Of a stretch of DNA of 64,000 nt, positions 23,201 through 34,611 are shown in pieces. Source of the DNA: Halichondria panicea (taxonomy: Eukaryota; Porifera; Demospongiae; Suberitida; Halichondriidae); NCBI RefSeq assembly GCF_963675165.1, contig NC_087387.1, positions 75,001 to 139,000 on the forward strand, given 5' to 3'. Position 1 is the first letter of the stretch. Every line of letters begins with the position of its first letter. The notes beneath the pieces were generated by a model. It was not told the origin of the DNA and ran no database searches. It was given only the letters and a program-made list of their open reading frames with translations. A program made the translations under genes and the position numbers.

Positions 23201-25898
23201 AAATCATTTGATTTAAGTATGTCATTGCTGCAATAATCTGTGACATAGTAATAATAATAATAATTATGTGTTTGGTTGCTATAGGTGCCATTGGGAAAGA
23301 GGCGGAGGAACCAAAGAAGAAGAAGAAGAAGAAAGAGAGAGCCACGGATTCTTCTGCGTCTGATACCAAGAAGAAAGAAAAGAAAAATCGCAAAGGAAAA
23401 GAAAAGAAAGAGCAGACAGAGCAGGAGAAACGCCAACAAGAACAAAAGGATTTGGAACAAAAAGAGAAACTAAAGAAAGAACAAGAACTGAGGGAAATAG
23501 AGCGAAGGGAGCAAGAAAAGAGAGATCGTAAAGAACAAGAAAAGCAGGAACTAGAGCGGAGAGAGCAAGAAAAGAGAGGTCGCAAAGAACAAGAGAAGCA
23601 GGAATTGGTGCGAAGGGAGCAAGAAAAGAAAGATCGTAAAGAACAAGAGAAGGCACTGAAAGTCAGGAAAGAACAAGAGAAGAAGGAACGTCGTGAGCAA
23701 GAGAAACGTGAGAAACAAGAGGTAAAGGTTCGGGAGAAAGAGCTTAAGGCGCAAGCCAAGAAAGGTATGTCGTCATGGTAATGGCTGCTAGGTTACTAGC
23801 GTTGTGTGTATGTGTGTACAGAGAAGAAGATAACATCTGTTGAGGTAAAGGCTCCTCTTGTGTCAACCACACTCCCCGGGGCGCCCCCCACAGAGCCCCA
23901 CAGATCACCCCCCACCTCACAAGTAAGCGACCCGACCACCTTCTCCATCACTCCTCGTGAGGACCAGAAGCCAACGCAACGCAAGTTCGCCCCACCCCCT
24001 CCAGTCAACACAGGGCCAAAGGAGGTAGCAAACAAGGTAACAATGTTTGACACTGAGAGCGAGAGCGAGAGCGAGGATGAGAAGGTCAAAGTTCAGAAGC
24101 CCCCCAAGACCACAGGAGGTGAATGATTACGTGTGTGTATAATCATTATGTTATGTTCTGCAGGATTTGACATGGTACCAAAACCAGTCCATCCACCACC
24201 CCCGCAGAAGTAAGTACTAGTTCCACACACACCCACTCACACTCCACCCACCCACACACGTCCACTCCACACACATAGTGAGGTCCACTACATAGAATCC
24301 GATGACCAGAGCTTGGATATATTTGGAGTAGACGGACTGGCAGAATTGAACGATGCTCTCAGAGAACTGTCAAACATTCAATCGTACACAGGTTATTAGA
24401 ACAACTGTGGTTATTGTTTTGTATTAATTAACTAGCACTTTTAACTTTCTGTGTAGCATTATTTAAATTCATGTAAGATACTCCAGTTGGTCCCCACCTT
24501 TCTTCATCGTTGCCTGCCTCTACTCTCTCCTGCAGAGCCAACACCAGTGCCCGCTAAGAAGGTGTCCGTAGCAGTTACCGTAGCAACCAAGCAGCGAGAG
24601 AGTACGAGGAGCACGTTGGAGAAAGGTGTGGGATTCAAGAAAACATCGAGTGGTACGTGTGTGTGTGTGCATGTGGGTGGTGTGGGTGGTGTGACTGTGT
24701 GGGTGTGTGCATATTTACATAGTTGGGTACAATGTTAGTAAAGTTTGTACTAATACTTGTGGAATGTCAGGTGGTTCTGGTAGCTCTGGAAGTGGGCGTG
24801 GTCAGCTCCCTAATGAGAGGCGTGGCAATCCCCCCACTGGGGGGCGTGTGTCAGGGGGTATGACAGTAGTAGGGACTGGAACCAACGCTAACCTCACGTC
24901 CACCAATATCCAAGGTAACCTGTCAGTGTATGCTAGCTCTCATCTCATTGGTCGCTGTAGTAGAGGGTGGCTACTCGTCAAACTTTGAGGAGAATGTGCT
25001 GAACATTTTGAAGGGATTGACGGACACTATGCAACAGATGAGATCCAACCCGTCAGTCACCCAGTCAGAGGTACAAAGGTCAAGTTTGTGTGGGTAAACT
25101 TTGACCCCACACCCTCCCCCTATAGATCAAGCAACAGGAGATCCTTCAACAACAGATGATTCAAAACCTGATCTCCTACAGTGAGAATAATCCTCAACTG
25201 ACCAGCAAGCTACTGCTCATGTTGAAACAAGAGCAGAAACCAACAGACTACGTGCAGGTACACACACAACCTCCCCCCCCCCAGCGAGTACAATCATGTG
25301 ATACCCCCCCCACACACACACACACACAGAGTGATGCTACTAAGAGTGCTTTTGAGATGTTGGAGCAGAAGTTGCTGGAGGCTCAGGAGGTGCAGTCAAG
25401 GCATGCCAAGGATTATATACGCACACAAGAAGAGTTCCAACAAGCCATGTACCTGAAGTTAGAGGAGCAGGCACAGCAACAGCTCAAGGTAAGGGACGCC
25501 CACCACACACACACATACACGCCCACACCATGCACACACACAACACTACAGCTGATTCAAAGCAACTTTGAGAAGTATTCGCACTTGTTGAATGAGAGGA
25601 CACCAAAAAAGAAGAAGAAGAGCAAGAGCAAGAGCAAGAGCAAGAATAAGCACAAGAGACAGAGTAGTTACTCTGATGATGGCACCTCCAGTGAGTCAGA
25701 CGATGGTCTGGTGCAGCCAATGAAGCAAACCTCAGTCTCAAAACCAGCTGTAAGCCAACACACACGCACACGCACACGCACACCACGCACACACACACAC
25801 ACACACACGCACACACACGCACACGCACACCACGCACGCACACACACACGCACACACACACACACACACACACGCGCACACACACACACACACACACA

Positions 25899-25929
<31 letters not shown>

Positions 25930-25938
25930 CCACACACA

Positions 25939-25995
<57 letters not shown>

Positions 25996-25996
25996 A

Positions 25997-26069
<73 letters not shown>

Positions 26070-26264
26070 ACGCAGTATAGTTATGTATAGCTAGAATGTA
26101 ATTATAATTATTGACTAACATATTACTACAGGTGAGGACAATGCAAGCAAGGATCTATCATCAGGACATGCTGGATGAAGAGTCTATGAGAACCTCATCT
26201 TCCTCATCCCTCACTGGCAAGCTAAGAGGTGTGGTCACCATTACCCCTCCCCCCCTGTGTGTGT

Positions 26265-26304
<40 letters not shown>

Positions 26305-27083
26305 AAGAAGCTAAGTAGAGACAAACTGCGGAAACAGGACACCTCACTCAACTTTGATAGGACAACAGAAGCTCTCAAGCGTTTTGAGAGTGTCACCGCT
26401 CCCATTGATGAGGACGATGATGATGATGGTGGGTGTGTCAGTGGGTGGGGCTTATACATATATATAATCTCTTTGTGTAGATGAGATGCAGCATGCTCAG
26501 CGGATGCGACCTGTTACTCTCAAGAAAGCTGACATCATGAAGATTTCTAAGCAAGTGAGAGCACAGCCGCTGAACTAGACTGTATATAAGCCATGCCTTT
26601 GCTTGTCCTACTATCCCCATGCACACTCGTTCCTCCTTTATTTCCCATCTTCCAGAGAGAGATGGAGAAGGCCGTCACCTTCAACGCAGCAGCTGTGGTT
26701 AACAAGAGTGCAGCTGTGGTTAGCTTCTCTGAGAGCAGTCAGCAGCAAAGCAAGGCCCATATGATGAGGATAGGGGGAGGCGGTCCAGAGGCTAGAGGTG
26801 AGGACACACCCCTTTTAATGCTGTCCGATATGATTGGTAATTACAGGTCCGAGACACGAGAAACCCTTGGAGAAATTTGACAGCAAATACGGGGTATGTA
26901 ATAATATATATACCCACACACCCTCACACTCTTCACACACACCCCCACACCTCACAGAACCATGTAGAGACCAACGAACACAAGAAGAACTTGCAGCCCG
27001 TGGATTCAACGATTGAGGGGGCGGGAGGAGAGTTGGCCAACATTCTCAAGAACCAACAGCAAAGGATTGAAAATAGGGACTGA
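14213..27083 (+). CDS. Large ankyrin-repeat / coiled-coil protein (espin-like arrangement?)
   Basis: About 35 exons encoding roughly 1,800 residues. First coding exons: 14213-14521, 14631-14724, 14782-14883, 15003-15117, 15260-15381, 15517-15595, 15649-15824, 15928-16185 and 16763-16915; last exon 26958-27083. Residues 1-330 hold about eight ankyrin repeats (ETVLHAAVRAGSGDAVKYIL, NLPVHFAAAQG, TPLHMAA, TPAHDAAEFGQ). These are followed by basic and RG-rich linkers, a Gly/Pro/Tyr-rich segment (PRYPPQHYGMPMYGPPPG) and a 150-residue Lys/Glu/Arg/Gln coiled coil (23285-23764). Ser/Lys and acidic tracts follow (SESESESEDE, KSKSKSKSK). The N-terminal ankyrin block and Pro-rich middle recall espins, actin-bundling proteins, but I see no certain actin-binding motif. 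A nuclear or cytoskeletal scaffold is equally possible. It could be two genes if a promoter lies inside. Introns carry a MITE, a 43-bp array and a foldback array. Confidence 0.75.
16323..16711 (+). mobile_element. MITE-like element with 26-bp terminal inverted repeats
   Basis: A 389-bp element in intron 8 of the ankyrin gene. It starts with CCGTATATCTTCTAATTTAT and ends with its near-exact reverse complement. TA flanks both ends, consistent with a Tc1/mariner-type target duplication. Inside, TGTCCG followed by a few bases and TTAGAA(C) recurs at least five times as a subterminal motif. There is no open frame. A second copy, in the opposite orientation, lies at 62324-62710. Confidence 0.85.
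17101..18205. repeat. 43-bp minisatellite spanning the exon 10 donor of the ankyrin gene
   Basis: About 25 head-to-tail copies of a 43-bp unit. The first unit is the last 14 bases of the exon (AGCCCTCCTTATCG) plus the donor gtgagtgtgg and the first part of the intron. All later copies repeat both parts. Two variant positions alternate among copies: ATCG versus ATCT just before GTGAG, and GTGAG versus GTGCG. The mosaic pattern suggests unequal exchange or gene conversion. Confidence 0.93.
18905..21600. repeat. Foldback satellite array, about eight units of roughly 345 bp
   Basis: It fills the 2.7-kb intron between ankyrin-gene exons 18703-18891 and 21613-21679. Units are 90-98 percent alike by eye. 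Each unit contains the palindromic core CCATGGATTATAGCCCATGG. Its two arms (CATTTGAAAGGTCTCTTTCT... and ...AAAGACCTTTCAAATG) are imperfect reverse complements over about 90 bases. Each unit therefore could fold into a long hairpin. The 69-residue open frames repeated on the minus strand are not considered genes. Dispersed copies lie at 5800, 27680, 37990-39540 and 56440. Confidence 0.92.
22190..22335. repeat. 26-bp tandem repeat next to an ankyrin-gene donor
   Basis: About six copies of GTGTGGAGATTGATTAGTCT plus cgggta, starting six bases after the donor of the exon ending at 22193. The repeat contains no exon bases, but abuts the splice site. Confidence 0.85.
25755..26073. repeat. (CA)n microsatellite, about 320 bp, in an ankyrin-gene intron
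   Basis: Nearly pure CA with CG and CC interruptions, between the exon ending at 25749 and that starting at 26132. Apparent long frames here are artefacts. A smaller (TG)n lies at 26262-26299. Confidence 0.95.
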
Positions 27084-27304
27084 TGACATCATCATGACAT
27101 CACTTATAGAGACTTAGAAACTGTGCACATGCAAACACTTGGTATATAATATTGTTTATTAAGTATATATGTAAATTTGCTGACACATTTTCGTGTTTAA
27201 GATTAAACGTGTAAACAACATCAACAACAATAACATAATAATGAAACAAGATGAATAAAATAGCATGTGATAGTCTTATAAGTCATGTGACACAGAGTTC
27301 ATGT

Positions 27305-28720
27305 TCAGCCGTACAGTTTCCGGGATTCTACCTCTTCTTTGTGTGCTCGTGAAGCCATATGAGCAGAGTATGGTTTGGGTCCATTGAGCCTCTTGTCACA
27401 CACCTCACAGTAATGGCGGTCACTACTACTACGAGAATACGCTGACACGTACGCCTACAAGGAACAACACACTTATATACCAGCCACCAATACAGACGAT
27501 CCACATCACCTGAGCTTTGGGGGCGGGGCCAAATCCAATACCCTGAGAGGCAGACTTCTCCAACGATAGTCGTTTCACTCTTTCCTTCCTTTCTTCCTCC
27601 TCAGACTTGAGAGACGACAGTTGCAGCCATGGCAGGCACTGCACAAATGAACAAGGCAATAATTATTATTAGCACCTAGGCTTTCAGAAAATCATTGAAA
27701 TTGGATTAACGATACCGAAGTCTCTCATTGTAACCAATGGTTTGGGGACTCTTTTCAGTTGAATTCCGTGGATCCAATTTCATGATTTTCTGAAAGAGAC
27801 CTTTCAAATGGCACCATCAATGCATTTTGAGAGATAACAGAATTTTTGGCGATACTATGGATAATAGCCCATGGTCCGAGAGCGAAAAATAACAAATTAT
27901 GACTCGATTTGGAGCCTCTTTTAGATGCCATAACTTGAATTTTGTAGATCCAATGTTAAACATTTTTTGATTTTCTGAAACCTTAGAAAAGACTTTTCAA
28001 ATGGAAGTTTTATTTGAGCGATAAAAGTATTTGCCAATTTGGCGATACCATGGATAATAGCCCATGGTCCGAGGGCGAAAAATAACAAATTATGGCCCCA
28101 TCTAAATTTTGGATTTAAACACATAATTTGAAAGTTATCTTTCTAAGCTCCCAGAAAATTCTTTTAAAAGTAAAATTGGACAATCCCAACTATAGTTACA
28201 GACAATCACAGTGAGCTATCTGTTTTGCTCACTTCTTCTTTGATGATGACATAAGAAGCCGGGACATAGCCAGTTTCCATGTCCTCATTCCTGACCTTCC
28301 ACCAGTGCTCGTTGTCAGGGTGCTCTCCGCACAGTACCAGGAGCTGTCCTGCATGAAACCACACCCACTAGTTACCACACCCACTACATTGTTTGTGTGC
28401 ATACCTTTCTCCAGGGACATCTCGGGAAAGCCTCCAGGAGAGTTAGGGTCAGCTGTGTACTTGTGCATCGCTATGAGCAGCTTTGTGGGATCTGAGGATA
28501 CAAACCACTCAGTAATATACTCCTAGTCCTTAATTAAATTAAATAATGATTCATTGTTATTTTTAATAAATATTCAATACTTGCCTTCTTTTTTGCTGGG
28601 GGGCTCAGATGACGCACTGCTCTGAGTTCCAGGTTTCCTAGGCACCAGGCTTTCAGACAGAGCAAGGAGACCTCTCCCCCGACCTTTAGAGTAGGAGAAA
28701 CTGTTGATCACTGTCGCCAT
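27305..28720 (-). CDS. SH3 domain plus U1-type zinc finger protein
   Basis: Five exons: 28585-28720, 28405-28491, 28233-28348, 27510-27638 and 27305-27454, giving 205 residues with phases that close. Residues 48-112 form an SH3 domain: KLLIAMHKYTA, a long RT-loop insert, LLVLCGEHPDNEHWWKVRN and GYVPASYVIIKEE. A short charged helix follows (SEEEERKERVKRLS). The C-terminal exon carries a U1-like C2H2 finger, HYCEVCDKRLNGPKPYSAHM followed by SRAHKEE, ending LYG. U1-type fingers bind RNA or DNA, and SH3 domains bind proline motifs, so an adaptor linking RNA to a partner is plausible. I cannot name an orthologue. Intron 1 has a GC-AG border (AAG/gcaagt). Intron 3 contains foldback repeats. Confidence 0.78.
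27680..28180. repeat. Foldback repeat, diverged, about 1.5 units
   Basis: Two partial copies with the GATACCATGGATAATAGCCC core, in intron 3 of the SH3 zinc-finger gene. More diverged than the array at 18905. Confidence 0.8.
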
Positions 28721-28852
28721 TCCTTTGGCTTTGGCTTGCATGCCACGTGGGTGCAGAGGTCTTGAAACAGCTTGTTACAAAAACGACCTTTGCCTGATTC
28801 AAAATCCAGTGTACATTGAACAGTCTACAGGATCTCTGGAGGAGGGTAAAAA
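28721..28852. promoter_or_regulatory. Divergent promoter region, SH3-ZnF / PYM-like genes
   Basis: 132 bases between head-to-head start codons. No clear TATA box. Shared use is inferred. Confidence 0.45.
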
Positions 28853-29648
28853 ATGGCCGGTATGTGTCTACCACTGTGTGGAGAATGAGAGTTAAAATGT
28901 CTGCTTTGTCTGTTTAGAGGGCAAGGCTGCCAGGAAGAATCGCAAGAGACGAGACAAGAAACCGTGTGTCGGTGGTGGTTTCACGCTGGAGGAGGAGGTG
29001 CCAGGGAAGAGGCCTCCCAGCCCTCTTTTAGTAGACCCTCTGACTGACCTACAGAGACAGTTGGTCCAGGCCAAGGCTGACAAGGTGAGCAGCCAGCCAC
29101 TGTGTGTGCAGCTACTAGTGTGTGTGTGTGTGTGTGTAGGACCATGACAAAGCTCAGGACCTGAGGCACAGGATATGGGTACTACAAGACACTCTGCAAC
29201 TTGGACAACCACCGTAGGTCATATAGTGGTAAGCATGTTGTTACAGTATGACCACTCTCAGGTCTAGCGCTCCGGCAGTGGATCTCGGGGCTCTCATCTC
29301 ACACACTCCACCTAAGGTACCCCCTCTTCACACCTCACACACACACACACCTCACACCCACACATACCTCACACTACACACACAGCAGCCCCAGGCTACA
29401 GCCTCCTCTGATCCGACAGAGAAGAAGCTGCTCAAGCTGAGAAGGAAGATGGAACAGATAACTTCCCTCAAACAGAGAGTGGCCAATGGAGAGAGCTTGG
29501 AGAGGACACAGGTAATGTAGTGACCCATGGTGTACAGCCTGTATCCCCCTCCCCCATCATGCAGCTACTCAAGATAAGCACAGAAGAAGAGGTACAGGAA
29601 GAAATAGATATTATAGAGGAACTGCTCAGAACACAATCTTTTATTTAG
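28853..29648 (+). CDS. PYM/eIF2A C-terminal-domain-like protein
   Basis: Six exons: 28853-28859 (only ATGGCCG), 28918-29084, 29140-29213, 29262-29316, 29386-29511 and 29565-29648. Frame closure fixes the seven-base first coding exon. Predicted 170 residues: a basic start (GKAARKNRKRRDKKP), an acidic middle and a C-terminal coiled segment, EKKLLKLRRKMEQITSLKQR and LLKISTEEEVQEEIDIIEEL. That segment resembles the ribosome-associated C-terminal helix shared by PYM1 (an exon-junction-complex disassembly factor) and eIF2A. The Mago-Y14-binding N-terminal motif of PYM1 is not present, so the protein may be a PYM relative without that activity or a distinct coiled-coil protein. Confidence 0.6.
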
Positions 29649-29845
29649 ATGTAATTTTTTAAATGATGTGTAACATTTGTTGGAGCCCTAATTCGTCATT
29701 TTTCTCTTGCATAAATTTCAATGTTACATAAACCGTTTTCTAATGACAATGTTATTAAGTCAATCTAACACAAGCTGAGTGGTACAAACGATAAAATGTT
29801 ACTTAGCTATAAAAAGATGATGAAGTTTGTTATGTCTTTGCTTTA

Positions 29846-32800
29846 CTAATAATACCTTCTTTGCGGTCTCGCTTGCCCAGCTCTAACAGTGTTCATTTGT
29901 ATGTTGGCTTGACCAGTGTACTGTGCTTGTCGTGTTTGTCTTGCATGTGTGCGTGGGCGTTGGCCTTGACGAGATACTCCATTGAAGGTCATCATTCTGT
30001 TAGCACCAGCCCCCCCATTGCTCGCTGGCCGGGGGGGATTGGATCGACTGCTCGACTGGAACGTTTGATGGTAAGGTTGTGCAGGACGCATCATAGGAAT
30101 CATGACTGGTACAACTTGCACCAACGGTCTTCCTTTGTTCCTCTTTTGCTTCCTTTTCTTTTTCTTTAGTTGCGGATGGTGGCTTGGATCCAATACGTCT
30201 TCTTCTTCGTCCTCTTCTTCAGGAATGGAGTCCAGCTCCTCGTGGCGTGGTGTAGCTCGTAACATGGAGTCGTCAATGTCGTCCTGTGTCAGCTCATCTC
30301 CTTCAATCTTCACTCGGAAGGGGCTTCCCGGAACGTGCAAGTCGGTCCATTTGATGGTAACCAAGTACTCTCCAGGTTTCCGTGGGTCATAACGAGCTAT
30401 CAGTGTTCTCACATCTCGCTGATCGGCTGGTTTGATATCGATTTTGAATGCATCTTTAACTCCATGCAGCCTCACTTTGAGCGTGCCTGCTCCAGCATTT
30501 CTAGTCTCGATAGTGAATGAACTTGCTCTTCCAACCTGGCCATCCTCTAAACCAGGTCCAAAAGCCCTGCATTTTGAAGCATCTGCTCCAGGAAACACTT
30601 TGAGGAGAAAAGGACTTGCTTGGATGTGCTTTCCAGACCACTTGACGCTCACACGGTACTTGCCGTGTCGTACTGGATCCAACATGATGTCCCAGGCGCC
30701 CTTCTTGTCAGCCTTAGCCATGTACACTCGTGCCTCTGATCCTCCTGGACCCACTGCTTTCACGCTCAGTGAACCAGTACCACCCTCCGAAGCATCAACC
30801 GTGAAATCAATCGGTTTGCCAATAGTTAGAACTGCTTGTGGCTCAGTGGCTGGTCCGTACATGTAGCAGTTTAGAGCGTCAGGTCCGGGTGTGGCCGTCA
30901 GTCTGAAGGGACTGCCAGGAATATGGTGACCTCCTGCTAAGATCGTGACAAGATAAGCACCTGCTAGTTGAGCAAGGTATGCAATGTTGTACGTGCCATT
31001 GGAATTATCTCGAGCTCGGACTTTGCACTCCACATTGTTGACAACTCCGGCTACTTTGATTTGCAGATTTCCGTCTTCTAGTAGTCCTTCTTGTTTGGCC
31101 AGAACCACGAACTGAGCAGGTACTCCAGTGTATGCTTCCTGCAGTCCACTACCAGTGGCACTGATGCCTTTAGAATCAAATGCAGACACAATCATTTGAA
31201 AGGGGCTCTTAGGGATGTCAAAACCGCCGTATTGTATAGTGATCTCGTGATTACCAACTTCCCACGGTGTGAATCGAACAGCATATGTGTATTCATCAGT
31301 AGAGCGAATGTCAGCCGTGTACTTTGCACTTGGTCCGGAAGCTTTCACCGTTGGCTTGATTTCATCGCTTTCTTTGCCCATTATGACAACTTTGAATTCC
31401 ACTGGCTTTCCAACAACACCTGTCTTGAGGTTTCCGCCAGCTCGGCACTTTTTTGGATCGCATACGGTAACTCGGAACGGATTGCTTGGAATAAACGAGT
31501 CATGGAATTGTATTCCGACGAGGTAATCACCACTTTTCTGTGGTGTAACTTCGAGCGTTTGCATACCGTTCTTGTTGACAGGAAGCACAACAGTATCGAA
31601 TGGTGCTGCTCCCACACCGTCTGCTGAGACAAACTCCAAATCTCCAACTCCAGCGTTCTTCATGTCCACAGTGAACTTGTATGGATCTCCCATCTTTAAG
31701 TACTTGGGAAGCAAACCCACCGGCTTGCATTGAGAGGGGTCTGCCACTTCCACTTGGAATGGACTACCCTCAACGAGCATGTTGACACAGGCCACTTCAA
31801 TACGATACACTCCAGGCAGTGTGGGCGTGAACGTAGCATCACCTTTGTTACCGTCGATCTTCTTGAATCGGATAGGGATCTGTATATCATCGAGGAAAGC
31901 CGTCATGAGCAGTACATCAAGAGAGGCTCCCTCAGCTGCAATACTGAACGTAGCTCCTTCAAACGTACGATAGATTTTCTTGATTGGTTTCTTTGTCACT
32001 CGATAGTTGCCGCTATCCACAACCGTGTAGGGTATCGACAAATGACGGAGCTCATCACAGTTCCAGAATACTCTGAGAACAGGTTTGCCTGGTTTTGTGG
32101 GTGTGTATTCGAGTGTTAGAGTGGAGTCTGGTTGCTTCCGAACGAGGGCTTTGATTTCGGTCCCATCGTTGTAGTCCAAACTGGCCTCTAGTGTTCCAGG
32201 CCCAGCCTTCTTAGCCTGGAGACTCAGGGAGATGGGGACGTTGACTCGGCAAAGCTTCGAGTGGTGCTCAAAGTCGATGAAACGTATGAGAGTGGAATCG
32301 GTGACGTTGATTGTGAATGGGCTGTTTGGAATGGGAGTGTCGGACCAGAGGATGTCGATATGGATGGTACCAGAGGACGGTGGGGTGTACGAGATCATGG
32401 CCACTGCAGGAGATATTTCACTGAACGAGAACTTGACTTTCTCCCCATCATTGTAGTAGGCATCGATGGATAGTTTCCCTGGACCTGCTTGGGTTGTGTC
32501 AATCTGGAACCGTGTCTGTTTGAGAGTGGTAGCCTTCGAAATACCATCTCCAGTTACTCGTATCTCGTCCGGTAGAGCTCTTAGTTGTCCCGTTCTCAGC
32601 CGCAGGATATAGGTCATAACTTGCAGCTCCTCCACTTGCGCCTTGGCTAGCTGATCGGGCTTCAGGTTGGGTTGAATGCCTAATCTCCTGTCGCAAGCAT
32701 CGAAAATCGTCTGAATGTTTTCTACTCTTTTCTCGGGATTTATAGCATCTCCAAAAGCCTCTGGTAGAAGGTAGGGGAACCGTGCTTCAGTGAGTGCAGC

Positions 32801-34403
32801 GAGGGCCCGTCCATCCGACCAATCACTGATGAAGTTGGACACACCAATATGGGGGATTTGTTTCTTGACCCACTTGAGCAGTTGAGCTTTGGCTGGCTCT
32901 ACAAAGTACGAGAGATACGTCATCATGCTCAGTTCATCCATTGAAGAGTTGGATAGGTCGTCAGCCGATATCAGTTTGGGGATCTTGAGATGATCGTGAG
33001 CGACTTTTAATCCGAGGAGACAGTTACCACGACGCTTGGTGGGGTCAAGGGTCATGACGTTAGAGGCCAATCCTGGTTTCACCTCGTTGATTAGTGCAAC
33101 CAAAGCTCTGTAGAAAAGTGTGTATAGTTAAAACAGTATTATTATAATGATAATTATTGCAAACCTTCCATCGCTCCAATCAGATGTGACGTTGGATATT
33201 TTCCAGGAGGGTAGGAGGGCTTGCAACCATTCCACCATGACCACCTTGGTGGAGACACGAGTGCCTGTACATGAGGAATGTCAGCATTCTAATAATTATA
33301 CTGTATGGGGTTTAATTATATAATGAGGTATGTAAATCACTCGTTTGGGATGCCAACTATTGCATGCATGTTTGGTTCAAAGTGGGTCAATGATTAACTT
33401 CCAGAAAAGCAATGAATGCTATCAAAACTGCTTAATTCATGAAGTGTGCTTCTGGAGCATTATAGTTATGGCCATACCAGCTCTTTAACTTACCTATCAT
33501 TCTGAGCTGGTATTTCTGAACGAGGGTCCAAATAAGCCCCAGAATGAGCTTGAGGTCACCGTTGAAGATGTTGTGGCTCCCTGCGAGAATGGAGAGCATA
33601 CCAATGAGTAATTATATGCAGCAGAGAGCCTAGCTAATGGAACTACTGGATATGCTGAATAATGTACGCACACAAACGCACACGGACTTTTTTGTAGATC
33701 TATATTGCTACGTAGCTAAATTATTTCACGAGATTGCTCTCACCAATTCCAATGACTTTGATTTTCTCTTTATGTAGGAAATCAAACACCAGGTCTAGGT
33801 TGACCATCTTGTGAGCTGTTACCTTCGGGTTCTTAGTGTACCCTCTGATCTTCTTCTTTGTCAGGTTCTCGAGCAACTTGATGAGTATGATACCATCTCC
33901 CAGGTCTGTCCCTAGGTCAGCCACCTTGCGCAGGGTAACCAGGTGCAGTCCAGCCTTTATGGTAGCTTTGCCAGGCTTGATACGGTCATTCACCCAGTTG
34001 GTGAAGGTAATTTGCTGCAGATAGAATGAACACAGAGGGAACACATTATTACATGAGATGGAACAAATTTGGGCATTGATGGCCAATGCTGCAAACCAGC
34101 CCCTCCCCTCAGACTTGCAGCTCTAGGCTGTAGCTATGTCTAGACTCTTACCTCTGTACTGCACATGGACCTGTCCATTGCTGTAAAGCTATTGGCAGAT
34201 TCCAGTCCCTCATAATAGGGCTCCAGCTCTGTGTGCAGACTGAGTGTTGGAGAGAGAAGGGTAGTAGTTGAATAGCTGTCACCAGCCTCAGAGAAATGCA
34301 CTGCCGAGCCAGTCGTCTGCAATGATGCCACACTTCTGGAGGAAATCTGGCCATTGTCTGGCCAGTGTCCAATAGGAGGTGGGGATAACGCAAAGGTAGT
34401 CAT
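29846..34403 (-). CDS. Filamin-like protein with three CH domains (jitterbug type)
   Basis: An actin-binding cytoskeletal cross-linker. Exons: 34152-34403, 33744-34014, 33494-33580, 33165-33264 and one very long exon, 29846-33107. Predicted 1,323 residues. After an 84-residue unique N-terminus come CH1 (QITFTNWVNDRI ... GDGIILIKLLENL), CH2 (KVVMVEWLQALLP ... DWSDGRALVALINEV ... MMTYLSYF) and a third CH domain (AKAQLLKWVKKQIPHIG ... DWSDGRALAALTEARFP ... VMTYILRL). Then follow about eight filamin/Ig repeats, each with the PGxY and SPF signatures (PGEYLVTIKWTDLHVPGSPF). The tail is acidic then Pro/Arg/Gln-rich, ending RPQRRYY, and has no typical C-terminal dimerisation repeat. Ordinary filamin has two CH domains and up to 24 repeats; this one matches the Drosophila jitterbug layout from memory. 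Confidence 0.9.
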
Positions 34404-34611
34404 TTTAATCAGCTAGCTACTATTAAACTTGTGTACCAGCCCCACCCCTCTTTCTGCACAATAGCAGACACACCCAACATCCAGAAATGTCATCAACATC
34501 ATGAATAATCTATGAATTTTGTAACTAAGAAGAAAAACAAACACCCCAAAAAGAAAATAATAATAAATGAATGGCAAAACACAAATTAATGTCACTGAAT
34601 GTTGAAGTGTT

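Noticed and set aside
22939-23759. Minus-strand Ser/Cys/Phe-rich frames
   Set aside because: Antisense of the Lys/Glu-rich coiled-coil exon of the ankyrin gene.
31091-31627. Plus-strand frame of 178 residues opposite filamin
   Set aside because: Shadow of the long filamin exon; no family similarity or promoter.
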